Origin: Hamiltosporidium tvaerminnensis
Lineage: Eukaryota; Microsporidia; Dubosqiidae
Reading direction: 5' to 3'
Assembly (NCBI GenBank): GCA_022605425.2
Contig: JAKIMF020000001.1
Coordinates: 1,676,501 to 1,740,500, forward strand
Length of the DNA stretch: 64,000 nucleotides
In this document: piece after piece, positions 10,595 to 22,249 of the stretch
Position numbering within the stretch: the stretch's first letter is position 1
Layout of the letters: each line of letters starts with the position of its first letter
The notes under the pieces: generated by a model
Told to the model about the DNA's origin: nothing
Database searches by the model: none
Seen by the model: only the letters and a program-made list of their open reading frames with translations
Position numbers and translations under genes: made by a program

Positions 10595-10757
10595 GTTCTT
10601 GCGCAAGGGTGTGATCCTTTCAATGACGTTTTTACGGAGATAGGATAGTTGCTATAAGTACTTTACATCCAAATTAATAAGAGCAGTCTTGAGATTTTTC
10701 AAGCCATAGTAATCTGAAGGATTGCTATGAATTTGCAAAAGGATTTTTTAGTCCTTT
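10595..10757 (+). ncRNA. Candidate U4 spliceosomal snRNA
   Basis: U4 pairs with U6 in the tri-snRNP. Features appear here in the order expected for U4. First, a 5' segment CTTGCGCAAGGG (10598-10609) resembles the U4/U6 stem II strand of known U4 (CUUUGCGCAGUGG). Second, a 5' stem-loop pairs 10614-10621 with 10639-10646 (one mismatch), closed by a textbook kink-turn: AAU bulge, GA, CG, loop, CG, GA (10622-10638), the binding site of the 15.5K/Snu13 protein. Third, UUGCUA (10649-10654) matches the stem I core. Fourth, a 10-bp hairpin lies at 10705-10729. Candidate Sm sites are AGATTTTTCA (10692-10701) and GATTTTTTAG (10742-10751). The exact ends are uncertain. It fits with the introns found in two genes here. 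Confidence 0.72.
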
Positions 10758-11256
10758 TAACATTTAATATATTTTCTATCTTTTCATTTGATTGGATGTT
10801 TTTTTACTCGTTTTTATATGCTTTTTCTCTTTGTTGTCTGATTACTTTTTTCATATATTTATAATTATATTTCAATGTTTTTTTAGCAGGGGAAGGAAGT
10901 AGAATAAAGCGAGCAAATATAAGAAAGAAAAATAATTCGGTATTAAATAAGTTTCATTTTGTTTTTACATTGTTAATACTTGATAATAAAAACAAAGAAA
11001 TTATATCACAGAATTTTTTTCGGCATATGTGACTGTAAAATAAAATAAAATCTTGTTTCGTTGGTCATAAATTTGTTTCAAGATATATTTCCCACCAAAA
11101 GAATATTAAAATATATTATTTGTTTGATCATTCTAGCAATTGTAAATGTAATTAGGTAATTTTTTAGAATCGAAATTTCTTATTTATTATATTTTAAAAA
11201 TAAAATGCAATTTTTTTACATATTTTTTTGAGTAAAATACCTTCTAAAAACCAGTA
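10758..11256. other. AT-rich intergenic
   Basis: Nothing recognised. Confidence 0.6.
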
Positions 11257-11469
11257 ATGTTACAATTTTTGAATGAAATAAAAGCGAATACTGCGATATA
11301 CACATTCGGGAAGGTTTTAAAAACAGAAAAGGATGTATATTTGATTTGTTATGAAAACACAAAAATAAAAATAGATTCTAAGCAATATAATTTAAAAAAT
11401 AATGAATGGATTCGAATTATTGGCAATTTTGATGGCCGAATAATTGATTTACTTATATTGAAAAAATAG
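11257..11469 (+). CDS. Small OB-fold-like protein, possibly RPA3
   Basis: A 70-aa protein beginning with an ATG. The pattern of alternating short hydrophobic strands (AIYTFGKVLK, VYLICY, TKIKID, EWIRIIGNF, IIDLLILKK), with a conserved-type glycine after the fourth strand, resembles a minimal OB fold such as replication protein A subunit 3 (14 kDa). RPA3 stabilises the RPA heterotrimer on single-stranded DNA. It is shorter than human or yeast RPA3 (about 120 aa), lacking the C-terminal trimerisation helix. A weak ACC lies 5' of the start. The assignment rests on fold-like pattern only; another OB protein or an unrelated short gene is possible. Confidence 0.45.
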   Translation: MLQFLNEIKANTAIYTFGKVLKTEKDVYLICYENTKIKIDSKQYNLKNNEWIRIIGNFDGRIIDLLILKK

Positions 11470-12680
11470 CTGGTATAGATATTAACTTAATTAAAAAAGT
11501 TATAATTTTTATGCGAACAAAGAAATAATGAAATTTATGAAAGTATGATTTTTAAGACATAGATGTATTTTTCTATATTTTATAAAATTTATAAATAATT
11601 CATTTTAGCTTCTTCTTTAAAATTGGATGTCTCGTAAAAAAATCAAATTTCTTACAGATAAATCTTCTTTTTAACGTTGCTTTTATTCCATTTTAAATTT
11701 TTTTGATTTTTTGATTTTTTTTAAATCTTTAAAAATCAATAAAATGGTATTTAGATTCGAAATTGAACCTATAATTGAAATAAAAAGTGAAGATACATTC
11801 ATTTAATACCAAAAATATATTTTTATATGTAATTTAACAATTATAATCGTTTTGAAGCCATTATCTAAAAATTTGATTCCAATAAATAATTTTTGTCTTT
11901 AAGTTAAATCATGGCTGCTATGTTTTCTTATATAAACTTTGTGCCAATTATCTAATATTTGAACAATATTGTTTAAAAGTTCATTTATTTTCTGTCAGTC
12001 TAACAAGAATTTAAAATTTATTTAACCTTCTAATTTTACTTCATACAAATAGATTTAAAAATAATTCAATATTATATTTTTTATGAGGTTAACCCGATCA
12101 TCTCATGGTGGTAATAATATTCATTTATAACTTTTGACTGTTTTTTTAAAATTAAATTAATTTTTTTGTTTTAATCTGTAAAATTGTAAAATAGTATTTG
12201 ATACCATAATGAGTGAGTTGGTAATATTCATTTTACGAATTTTTGATGATATTGATCACAAAAACGTATTTTTTATTTTTCTAAAAAAAATATAATTATC
12301 ATTTTTTTGTATAACGAAATAATTTAATTATTTTTTTTATCATTTGTCTCAATTTTTTTTCTTAATTCTAATATTATGTAATTAAAAGAATATATTATGA
12401 TTTATCTTGTAAGAAGCTGTGTTATTTTAGATTATATATTACTTGCATGCTTTGGTATTAAGAACATAAAACTTAAATAACTCAGAATTGAATTTCAGTG
12501 AAAAAAATCATAAAGTATTTCAAAATACAACATAAAAAAACAGAATAGTAATAGAATGATTGGAGAAAAAATTGATTCACAGTTATTTTAATGTTGTCTT
12601 AAAAAATCAGCTTAGAATTAATATTCTTTTATTTAAATATATAATTTGAATTTTTTTTCTACCATAAATATATTTTTTTT
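11470..12680. other. AT-rich intergenic
   Basis: About 1.2 kb without a recognisable gene, RNA or repeat family. Confidence 0.6.
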
Positions 12681-13238
12681 ATGAAGTTTGGTAAATCTGG
12701 TATTGAATTATTAAACGACTGTAAAATGAAAGTCTTGACACCAATAAACAAGATATCACTACAAAAAATAGAATCTGAAAATAATTTACTTGAGGAAAAA
12801 ATGAAGGAAGTAAGAGAAAAAGCCGAAAGAAACGAGGTTAGCGAAAAACTTTCAACTGATTATTTTCTATTAAAAAAGTTTAAAGAAAGAAACGAACGCA
12901 TAAGAATTGCGTATCAATTTAGTAGATGTATAAAGATACAGAATAATTATTTTAAAAAAGATAAAATACAACATTTATTGTCAGATGAAGAAAATAAACA
13001 TTCGTTTCAATCGAAGCAAATTTTTGATGAATATTTTTCAGAATTTGGTATATTGGATTTTATAGATGAAGATCCGCCTCTAAATAATTTTGTACAGATA
13101 TTAACGTTAGATAATTGTGGTGTAGTTTTGGATGGAAATGATTTCCTTGAAATGAAAAAGAATAAATTATATTTTGTAAAGAAAAAAAATATTAAGCATC
13201 TCATTGACCAAGGTTTGGTAAAAATGATTAATAATTAG
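12681..13238 (+). CDS. PSF1: GINS complex subunit PSF1
   Basis: This 185-aa protein matches PSF1, one of four GINS subunits that bind MCM2-7 and CDC45 to form the replicative CMG helicase. The N-terminal helical A-domain starts with GKSGIELLNDCK (family: G-x-K/G-x-x-L-x-x-E/D). It contains KERNERIRIAYQFSRC, equivalent to the NKRCLLAYLYNR block, and EYFSEFGILDF. The short C-terminal B-domain at about 133-183 reads DEDPPLNNFVQILTLDNCGVV, then KKNKLYFVKKKNIKHLIDQGLV, very like the family's PP-x-x-x-x-I-E-V-R-x-L-x-x-x-G and LIRQGxLEHI. Length is close to yeast and human PSF1 (196-208 aa). There is no CCC tract near the start, but the ATG is the only suitable one. Confidence 0.88.
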   Translation: MKFGKSGIELLNDCKMKVLTPINKISLQKIESENNLLEEKMKEVREKAERNEVSEKLSTDYFLLKKFKERNERIRIAYQFSRCIKIQNNYFKKDKIQHLLSDEENKHSFQSKQIFDEYFSEFGILDFIDEDPPLNNFVQILTLDNCGVVLDGNDFLEMKKNKLYFVKKKNIKHLIDQGLVKMINN

Positions 13239-13357
13239 AAATCTGTTTTTATTAACATAAATAAATCATGTTTTATGTATATTTACAAAGATTTACACTT
13301 CTTTAATAATTAGGACGAGTGATAAGCTAAACTAAATTTTTAATATTAATAAAATAG

Positions 13358-14087
13358 TGGAGGGAGGATAACCACATAAAAAACTTTCTGCTTGGCAATG
13401 AGTGTGTGAAACTGGTGTGAGATCATTGTTTGGATTTTTGGTGGGAATAAAACCACACTACATCTTTGGTTGTTCCATGGGAGTTGTTATGAGGAGGGGA
13501 GGTCTAAGAGATGGAGAAACTTTTTCTACAAATTTATTTGTAGTTTTTTATGTAACCAGATTGCAGACCGCAGCTGAACATGTAGGTAATTACCATGTAA
13601 AAGCATGGAAACCTAGCCTTGCTCACTCGGGTTAGAAGACTTAGCGCCTGGGAGATACAAAACAAAAAACCATATAAAGCCAGGAAAGCTAAGTAGCAGG
13701 TTATACCTGTTGGTATGACATTGCACTGTCTAGGTGGACCCCATGTAAATCTCTGAAATATATCTTAGCTAGAAGTTTATTGGGTTCAGAAAGTGTAGAG
13801 TAAGTGGGAATGCTGCATAGTCTTGGGGGAGCCAAGGGGGGGGGCTTCGGCCTTCGATCACACTCGATGCAACGGACATTAACGAACTCCGGACAACTGC
13901 CTCGCCTAGTAATTAGGTTCTACACACCCGGTAGATGAAAGGCTTTTGGGCGTAGGTATCGCAGGGGTTACCGATGGAGTGTTGGGGTAGCAGTTATTTA
14001 TGTTAAACCTAGAACTGCTTTAATGTCATGAAAACAAATATAACACTTGCCACTGTTTTAAAAAAGATGTGATACTTTTAAATAAAG
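13358..14087 (+). repeat. Element A, copy 2
   Basis: Highly similar to copies 1 and 3 but inverted relative to them, starting at TGGAGGGAGGATAACCACAT and ending near GTGATACTTTTAAATAAAGT. It carries a 77-codon frame at 13402-13635 that copies 1 and 3 share in part. A short G-run (GGGGGGGC) at about 13835 is a local difference from the other copies. Confidence 0.8.
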
Positions 14088-15710
14088 TATTTAATATTAA
14101 TAAAATAAAGAATTTACTAAAACGTTATTATATTTTATAATTTATCTTTTTATAGTATGTTCAATATCGATATATCTAAGTTTTTTGCCTTGAGATTTTA
14201 ATTGAATTGATACTTAGAGCATTGTCTTAGTACCCACACTTTTTATTCTTTTATTGGCATTTTGTACGGTTATATCTAATCACAGAGATAAATAATATTC
14301 GATAAGGTTGTTTTAAATGATATTTTTTCGTAAATTTTATCAGTATTTTAATATCTAATGTTTTATTAAGTGTATTTTATTTAGCAAAAGATTTATTAAG
14401 TTCTATATAGGCTAATATTAATATGATGTTCTTGTTTTTGTAATTCTCATGAAAAATTTTCTACTTAGATTTTTTACTTGTCAAAATGAATATTCAAACA
14501 TAACTAATAATATATAATTTAACTTTTTTTGATAGATTATCGAATATTTGTTATTCCTAAAATAAATGGATTATGTTTTTGAGAACAAAATACACAAATA
14601 GTGTATTAATTTTATTTTTACTAGTCAATATAGTGTTTTATTTCAAAATTTGTTACAATGCTTTCGAATTTCAATCTAATTTTCATTAATTTATCGATTA
14701 ATTTAGTTACGCGTATAATTTATTTTCTTCTTTAATAAATTTGCTCTTTGTGCAAAATTATAAAAAGGAAAAAAATCATTAATTAAAAAGTCTATATGTT
14801 ACGAAAGTAATAGTTTTTAAAATAATTAATCTAAACAACATACTTAACAGAGAATATTCACAATAATTATGCAGCTACTCTCTATTTCATAAAATATATT
14901 TATATCATGCACTAATATATCCCAGCTTCAGTTCATACTATATTTATTTTTGAGGTATCTTGAAAATCGGAACCTCTGATACTCAATTTCATCGAAAAAG
15001 TAGTTTATCACTATTTGTGCATTATATTTTTTTGATTTGAAATAAATCTTTGACTTTCAAGTTTTAATTTTTCATTTTCAGTTTCGGTATATATTTTAAT
15101 AGCTAAAGCCTTATATCAGTACAAGTAGGGCGTGTAATTATTTTTATTTTAGAACGTGAGCCTTGCTATGTATTTCCATCCTTTTTTCCAGAAAAAGGTG
15201 TGATTGTTCAAGTATTTGGTATTTCATGGGTTTCACTTGTGCTTTAATCTATATAGTCTATAAAATGATGTATTCTGGCAAAACTTTTCACAATCTGACT
15301 ATAGAAATACAGTTTTACTTGTATAAACGAGAAAAAAATGTCTCGGATTTGAAATGCCTTAAATTATAGTTAATTATGATAAAGTACCTCAAATGTTTTT
15401 ATCCCAAATATTTTCTGGCTGATTATACCAGATCAAGCTTTTCCTTCATATATGAATTTATTTTAGTTTCCTCAATTTCATGTTCAAAATATAGCTTTTA
15501 TAACTTCTAATATTCTTAAGTATCGAAAGAACTTAAGTTTTCTTATATTATAGCGAACCTTTTTCAGTACGCATCAGATATAAATGTATTTATACTACTT
15601 CCTAGTGTATTTGAAAATGTAAGTTTTTATTGCTGCTATCGGAATGACTAGAATCGATCCATTTTTTGCCAAATTCTGGTTTCCTTGAATGTTGTTTCAT
15701 ATTGAGCACG
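14088..15710. other. AT-rich intergenic
   Basis: About 1.6 kb with no recognisable gene on either strand. An open frame at 15163-15369 begins only with TTG and shows no family pattern. Confidence 0.5.
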
Positions 15711-15952
15711 TTCATTCATTCATACTCGGCACCACGGCCCTGCACGAGCCTTGGACTCCCTCAGTAATACCGCCCAACGGTTTTTTTCCGGTAAATTTGT
15801 TAACTTTTTCGGATTTTGTAACAAGGTGGTTTTAAAAGATGGGTTTTTAGCTATACGCCTAACTCCAACTTGGGGGATTAGTTCCTTTTAGTCGCATCTT
15901 ACGACAAGCAGAGAATACCCAAGCAAATTCTGTTCCAGGCATGGTAGGTAAA
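15711..15952 (+). repeat. Element B, copy 1 (~240-bp dispersed repeat)
   Basis: Starts TTCATTCATTCATACTCGGC and carries the family landmarks CCTGCACGAGCCTTGGA, AGTAATACCGCCCA, TTTTGTAACAAGGTGG and TTAGTCGCATCTTACGACAA, ending near GTTCCAGGCATGG. It is clearly richer in GC than the flanks. Other copies are at 21,504 (-), 21,881 (+), 22,250 (+), 26,478 (-) and 44,466 (+). Confidence 0.8.
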
Positions 15953-17067
15953 TATTGAGCACATAGTCAGTAAAATCATAAACAATAGAAATAAAAAAAC
16001 ACACACTTTTTTAACCGATGAAACCATATTTTGGGTTTATAAGCCAATTCTCTTTGAATCCATGTTACAATAGATCAAAAGAAACAAATGTAAATTTTCA
16101 TTTGTTCATCCTCGACACCAAAGCAAAAGAGGAATGGAATAAGTAAATATATAAATAAAGAATTACTTTTAAAATATTTTTTCGCTGGTTATTTGATTTA
16201 CTATATATCGATTTTTCAGTTTAAAAATTTTATAGAGAGTTAGAATTTCAACAAGAAATTTTTGTTTCTATTGGATTCTATCCATATATAAAGACATGGT
16301 GATATAAAGATAAAGTGATGAAATTATATGCTATTTGAAAACATATAGAATCAAATAAAAAAATTTGAGAACTTTGATTATTTTTTAAAATAAACGACTT
16401 TAAAAATATAAAATAATATCCTTTAATTTATGTATATATTATACCTTTTTTTATATTATCACTAGATATAATCCGCATAAATGAAATAATGACCAAATTC
16501 TTCAATTTTTAAATGTAAATAAATAAAAGATTAAGAAAAAAATCGGGCAGTTTTAATTAAATATTCGATATGTCTATTTTTGACTCAAATTTATGCTTTT
16601 AGCGTTCAGGTCATCGAGTACTCTAAAGATATATATTTTTCTTTCGTAACAGTATTTCATTTTTAGCATAAATTGTTCTAAACTTGAACATTTTTAATTT
16701 GATTAATACCAATTTTTCTTAAGCTCAGGATAAATATGTTGAATTGTGACAAATCGGGTGATTAGAAGGGTAAATCTTCAAATTATACTAGTTGATTCAA
16801 ACTATTCTTTCGCATATTTTGGCGTAGGTTTGAGACTATGTCGTATTTAACAATAATATTTCTGAATGATTTAATATTTATAAGAAGGATTCAGATTATT
16901 GGTAAAATTCATTTATATTGAAAAAATTTCGATTTTCTATCAACAAAGGTTTTTTTTAACCTCTTGATATGACAGATACCTTTGCATAATTACACTATCC
17001 TTTCAATTTCAAGAATAGAGGGCTATATTTTAGATTTAAGGCTTCCAAAAATTTTCGGTATATACTA
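15953..17067. other. AT-rich intergenic
   Basis: Apart from an inverted ~75-bp piece of element C at 16,085-16,165 nothing is recognised. Confidence 0.5.
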
Positions 17068-17782
17068 GAGTTGCCAGATGTCCCGATTTGGTCAAGACAT
17101 CCCGATATTTTAGACCTCTACGAAATGTCCCGTCGGGACACGCAGTGTCCCGATATATTCCCAGTTTCATTATCTGACAGTTTATTTAATGGTTCCTATA
17201 AGGCCACACTCGGAAATATAAGTCAGGAGTTCTTGGAAGGGAAAGTGGAGGTATAAGTTATCGCTCTGATGTTCCAAGAAAAGTTCCTTTTGTACACCAA
17301 ACAGATGTCTTGAATCTTTACATCCCCTATTGTTTCGTCACAGTTGCTTGTGATCTTTTCGCTGTGCTACACCTGCTCTGCCTACACCTACTTACTCTAC
17401 TGGAATCAATAAATAAGTATCAACTAAAATGAGAACTCTAGTTTCAAAACCGTGGTGTCAATTTTCAATTTCAAAAGATTCATTAGAAATATTTTATTTG
17501 TTGAAAGTAAAAATACGAATGGAAAAGAAAAAAAAGATCGGGCCCAGTACACAGCAGCTCCAATTTATTTTCCAAATTAACAAAAAAAATTTATATTAAT
17601 TATTATGCTGTGTAATTATTATATGTTTAACCTGTTGTTTTATGTCAGTGCAAGGTCGGGTAAACACAGTAGAAAAAAATATTATTAAGGCCGACAAATA
17701 TTATGGGATGATTTATATTGGGGGCGGCATATTTTCCAAAGAGGGCTGCAGTTTGAGTAGTTTGAACGCCTCAGGCGGCGTT

Positions 17783-17801
17783 CTTTCTAGTTACGCCACT
17801 G
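17783..17801 (-). repeat. Terminal-repeat-like end of a second hAT/MITE element
   Basis: Read on the minus strand this is CAGTGGCGTAACTAGAAAG, a typical hAT terminal inverted repeat, followed inward by the GC-rich stretch CGCCGCCTGAGGCG. The partner repeat was not found upstream, so this may be a solo end or a MITE inserted in the 5' part of the larger hAT copy. Confidence 0.45.
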
Positions 17802-17920
17802 TAATGATATGTTAAAACGAAGATCTAATTACTTAATTTTTTTATTTCAATTCTATTGTGATTTTTAAATATCTTACTTGTTATTTTTAGTAGTTTAGTT
17901 TACTGTGTTCCTTATACCTT

Positions 17921-19855
17921 TTGGATTTTATTTGTAGAAAAATGAGTGGAAAGGACTCAAATACAATGGACGATGCAACTTCTCCCAAACGAGCAAAAAG
18001 ATTAACAAAGTACAGTACAACTTGGGAAACTTCTCATCCCTGGTCAAAAGAAGTAAAAAATAATACATTCAAGGCATTTTGTACAATTTGCAATAAAGAA
18101 TTGTCATATGCTCATGGTGAAATTTCTGATAAAAAGCATCATGCATACAGTGCTTCACACATTTATATCATTAAAACCAGGTCAAGCAGTGCACTCTCGA
18201 AATTTATTAACAAGCCAAATGATACAGTGTTAGAATTTAAAATCAGTGTTTCCCTAGAAGAAATCACGTGTGTATATCATACAGTAAAGCATGGCCTTAG
18301 CTCTAATAGTATGGATTGTGGACATAAATTGTTACCTACTGTTTGCAGTGATTCGAAAATCGCACAAAAATTTTCTTGTGGCAGAACAAAAGCAACAGCT
18401 ATTGTATCCGAGCTAGCTAAAGAGTCCATCAATGAGGTTTTGAAGTCTCTCAAGGAAAAAATTCATCCTTTTCCATTGCCAATGATACTAGCAATAAGAA
18501 AAACAGAAAAATGTTTCCAATTAGTATTCGTTATTTTGGCTTTAATTCTGGAATTGAAAATTGCCTTTTGGACTTTCTTGAGTGCAATAATGAATCGGCT
18601 GATGTAGTTTTCAAACTACTACAAGATTCTTTTAGCAAAGAATGAACTGTCAATGAGTAAAGTGTCTGCCTTTTCTGCTGACAACACAAATGTAAACTTT
18701 GGTTGTAATCATTCAATCTACACTAAATTTAAAGAATTAAATAACAGTATCATTAAAGCTGGCTGTCCAGTTCATATTATCCATAATGCAAGCAACTTTG
18801 CCACAAACAAATTAAAAGTAGATGTCGAATGTTTACTAATGAAATAAGTAGCCATTCAGTAGATCTGCTAAACGAAGAGCTGATTTAATGGAGCACTTTG
18901 AGTCACTTGAAATGCAGTGGGAGGAAATAGTGAAGCATGTTGTTACAAGATTCTTGACTCTGGGTCCTGCAATTGAACGTATTCTGAAATTATGGCCAGC
19001 TCTCAAGTCACATTTTCAAGATGAAGATAATGAATGTCCAACTAGCCTTCAGAATATTTTCATTTCTGAGGAAGAGGAAAACAAAATACTAGCATATTTT
19101 GCATTCCTCCACAATGTGATGTTCTCTTTAGAAAATACTATGAAGAAACTTGAATCAGATTCCCTAACAGTTGTTGAAATGCATGTCTAAATGAATACAT
19201 TGTTTAAAAAAATTGAACAAAGAATGAATGATAACTTCTTCGGAAGCCAAGCAAAAAAAAATCTTGATCTGCTAAAGCAAAGTACCGTAGACTTAGCGGA
19301 ATCAATGAAAAATGATTTTTTATCTTTTTATAGTAACTTCATTCCTTATCTAAGAAAAAGGTATGATTTCTCAGATGATAAAATACTCTCAAAGTTGTTG
19401 TTTTTTAACTTAGATACTGTGATAAGTTACAGTGAACTAGTGTCAAGGGCTGAACTACTGAATATTCATGTAGATGAAGATGTTTTATATGAAGAATACC
19501 AAATTATGAAACCAACCTTTGAATTAATTGCGCAGAAAAGGATTTCAATGCTACACAAAAATGGCAAACGGTTTTTAAACCCTTTTCAAAGTCAGATGTG
19601 CAAAATATTTTCAAAATTGTTGGATTTATAATGAGTATTCCAAGCTCAAAGTGTTATGTGGAAAGAGTTTTTTCTTAAATGTCCATCAAATGGTGGGATT
19701 TTAGGAATAGGTGTTTGGTTAAACTTATACGAGATGAACTAATGATGATTTTTAACTTCAAGCTTGATTGTAAAAGCCTCTACCAATATTTGAAAACCAA
19801 CAAAAATTTTCTAAAAAAATTACAATCATCATCAAAGTATGAAAAATAAAAAGTT
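17921..19855 (+). pseudogene. hAT transposase pseudogene (zf-BED/ZMYM6-SCAND3-like)
   Basis: Fragments of one protein in order. A BED-like zinc finger (KAFCTICNKEL...H...H) and the following region lie at 17,921-18,540. A frameshift puts the continuation (RYFGFNSGIENCLLDF) in another frame. Then come the DDE-core piece SAFSADNTNVNFG and PVHIIHNASNFATNKL (18,653-18,847), a VVTRFLTLGPAIERIL piece (18,888-19,190), a linker region (19,191-19,631), and a C-terminal hAT dimerisation block, IPSSKCYVERVFS then a stop and MSIKWWDFRNRCLVKLI (from about 19,633). Several stops and frame changes show it is dead. The architecture is that of animal domesticated or mobile hAT proteins rather than fungal ones. 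Confidence 0.85.
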
Positions 19856-20244
19856 TTTAATTCACAGTTATTTTGAAAGAAACAATGTACGTATTTTCAT
19901 TTCCTTTTTTTTCACATTATACCTAGTCCTGTCATAAGTTCTGTTACAAGGAAAAGTGTTCCTAGAAAATAAAGTACTCATAGTTCTTGGGAAAAGTAAT
20001 TTATTTATAAAATTGTGAACTGGTAATCCTTAACTTCATATCTGAAATAAACAGTAGGCAGGTTTCAGTAGGCATTTATTTTGGCTAATCATTATGTCCA
20101 ATGTTTGAAACAGAACTATGGCAAGACTAGGCACTTCCGGGGGTTGTCCCGATCCTTCATCGAAAATACCGATTTTTTGGCACTTTTTACTCATATGTCT
20201 CGATATCGGCTTAAAAAAATCTGATAACCCCAATACAGAGCCCT

Positions 20245-20668
20245 CATATGAACTGTCTTAATGTATGAATCTGAGACTTGGATAATGACAAAAAGAGATG
20301 AAACACTTCTAAATACGTGGGAAAGAAGGTACTCGTAGAATATAGGAGCCCAAAAATCAAAAACGAGTGGAAAATAAAGAATAACCAATAAATTTATTAT
20401 CTCTATCGAGAACTAAATCTGATTACCGAAAAAAAATAAGGTTAATATGGCTAGAACATAAATAAGAATACCACCTGGTCGAGGCGTAAGTCAAGTCTAT
20501 ACGTTTAAATCTAATGATAAAAGAAGAAGAGGTAGGTCACGGAAAGGATGGATAGATGTTGCAGAAAACGACCTGTGATTGCTTAATGTGAGGGAATGGA
20601 AAACAAAAGCACAAAATAGAGAAGAATGAAGAAAGATCGTTAAGCAGGCCCTAGCTCTTTAATAGCTG
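20245..20668 (+). pseudogene. LINE ORF2 C-terminal remnant (RTE/insect-type)
   Basis: Reading across several stops and frame changes, the order is YESETWIMTKRDETLLNTWERR, then KRRRGRSRKGWIDVAENDL and LNVREWKTKAQNREE with RKIVKQALAL. This is the C-terminal tail typical of arthropod non-LTR retrotransposons (YGSETW...GRPRKRW...W...A). It abuts the right end of the hAT copy and has no surviving RT domain. Confidence 0.7.
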
Positions 20669-21503
20669 TTACGGCACTTACTAGTATAGAGTTTTTTAGG
20701 CTCACAGCGAAGTTATTAAAACAGCTTATTTATTACTCATAACAAACCTCATCATTTGCATCTATCAATTTTTCGAATTTGAACTTAAGTTGAAATATTT
20801 ATTTTTATTTTCATAGAAATGTTCTGTAATGAAACTTTGCATTTAAGAATATAACAAGATAATCTGGCAGAGAATTGATCAAATATTTGATAATGCTTTC
20901 CAACCATCATGGTGATGCACTGTTTTATTTTTAAGAAGGTTTTAAAATACAACGTGTATAAACGTAGATCTTTGATGTGATTTATTACTTTTGATTTGAT
21001 CTCTACGTTTACTCCTCTCGCATTTATTTTTACGGATGTTTTTATTTACTTTTTTTTTTCGTTGTTTATCTTAACGGTGATCTCTAAACATCGACACGTA
21101 CATATTTATCCGATCCGCAGTGCAATTTATATAGCACGCCAAATTTTTTCATATACTGAGCGTTTTTTAAGAAAGAAAAAAACATAAAAACCTATAAAAA
21201 CATTTACAAATGTGAATTCAATTAAGATAATTTTTATCCTGAATTTGCTATGCAAAGCAAATTTATTTGGTTTTTAACATTTTTTTTGAACATAAATCAA
21301 ATTGTTTAGCATTATATCATAAAAAACAATATGAAATAACGAAAATCAGTGGCATAATTAATTATTTATAAGATTGATGTAGCTGAACGTTGGTGCTAAT
21401 GATTTATTGAAATTTAGGCTAAATTTACTAGTATAAATTATCAATAGCGACTTCAGTGTTAATCGGTTAATTTTGATCTGTAAATATTTTTTGTGTTGCT
21501 ATC
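20669..21503. other. Intergenic
   Basis: No ATG-initiated gene recognised. A 63-codon frame at 20,996 begins with TTG only, is Phe-rich, and matches nothing I know. Confidence 0.5.
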
Positions 21504-21712
21504 CACCATGCCTAAAGCAGAAATGGCACAGACATTCTCTAGTTGCCGTAAGAGGCGACTAAACGGAAGTGGTTCTCTAATTTGAGGTTGGGCTTGGGCT
21601 AACCTTATAAACCACTTTGTTACGAAACCCAAAAAAGTAAACAGACTCATTATTAAAAACCCGTAGGCGGTATTACTGAAGGGATCGGGCACTTTTAGGC
21701 TTTAATGTCAAG
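21504..21712 (-). repeat. Element B, copy 2 (inverted)
   Basis: Contains CACCATGCC, then TAAGAGGCGACTAAA, TTTGTTACGAAACCC, and GGCGGTATTACTGAAGG, the reverse complement of the family landmarks. Diverged in the middle. Confidence 0.75.
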
Positions 21713-21880
21713 AATAATAGAAAAAAAAAATTGTGCATTTAATTTTAGAGAATTTTTGTTTTGATAGTAAGGTATTCCAAAGGCGGACACAAAATAGCGA
21801 GAAAATTTATGAATATTATTGAACTGGACAGCTGAAAATTTTAATAAATTCCTAGTAACTTATTGGAATATTTCCTTCAA

Positions 21881-22120
21881 AAATATTCATTTATTCATCC
21901 TTGGCACTACAGCCCTGTGCGAGCCTTGGCCTTCCTGAGCAAACTCCCGGTCTTTTTCCAGTGGATTTGTTTACCTACCGGGTTTTGTAACAAGGTTGTT
22001 TTAAAGGGTGGGTTGTTAGCCCTATGCCCAACCCCAACATTAAGGATCAGTCCCTTTTAGTCGCCTCTTACGACAAGCATAGAATACTCCAAGCCAATTC
22101 TGCTCCCGACATGGTGAGAA
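21881..22120 (+). repeat. Element B, copy 3
   Basis: Well preserved: TTCATCCTTGGCACTACAGC through TTAGTCGCCTCTTACGACAA to CTCCCGACATGGTGAG. The sequences before copies 2/3 and after copies 3/4 (GGTATTCCAAAGGCG and GGTATTCCAAAAGCG, GAATATTATTGAACTGGA and GAATATAATTGAACTGAA) are also shared, so copies 3 and 4 sit in a duplicated segment of about 360 bp. Confidence 0.8.
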
Positions 22121-22249
22121 ATGTTTAGATAGTTAGGTATTCCAAAAGCGCAAATAAAATAGCGAGCAAAATTATGAATATAATTGAACTGAATAGCTGG
22201 AAAATTTTAAAAATTCCTAGTATTTCATTTGAATATTTTTTTTTAAAAA

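Larger units (their letters stand above)
17068..20235 (+). mobile_element. Decayed hAT-type DNA transposon of animal character
   Basis: A ~3.2-kb element containing a broken hAT transposase (17,921-19,855). The left end GAGTTGCCAGATGTCCCGAT and the inverted right end (GGGGTTATCAGATTTTTTTA, read on the minus strand) are diverged terminal inverted repeats, each followed by a nearby CCGA motif. TCCCGAT-type motifs repeat inside both ends. An exact 8-bp target duplication could not be found. The element is less AT-rich than its flanks. A second hAT-like end lies inside it at 17,783-17,801. Confidence 0.75.

Noticed and set aside
20996-21187. 63-codon hydrophobic frame
   Set aside because: Starts with TTG only, which is not used as a nuclear start in this kind of organism.
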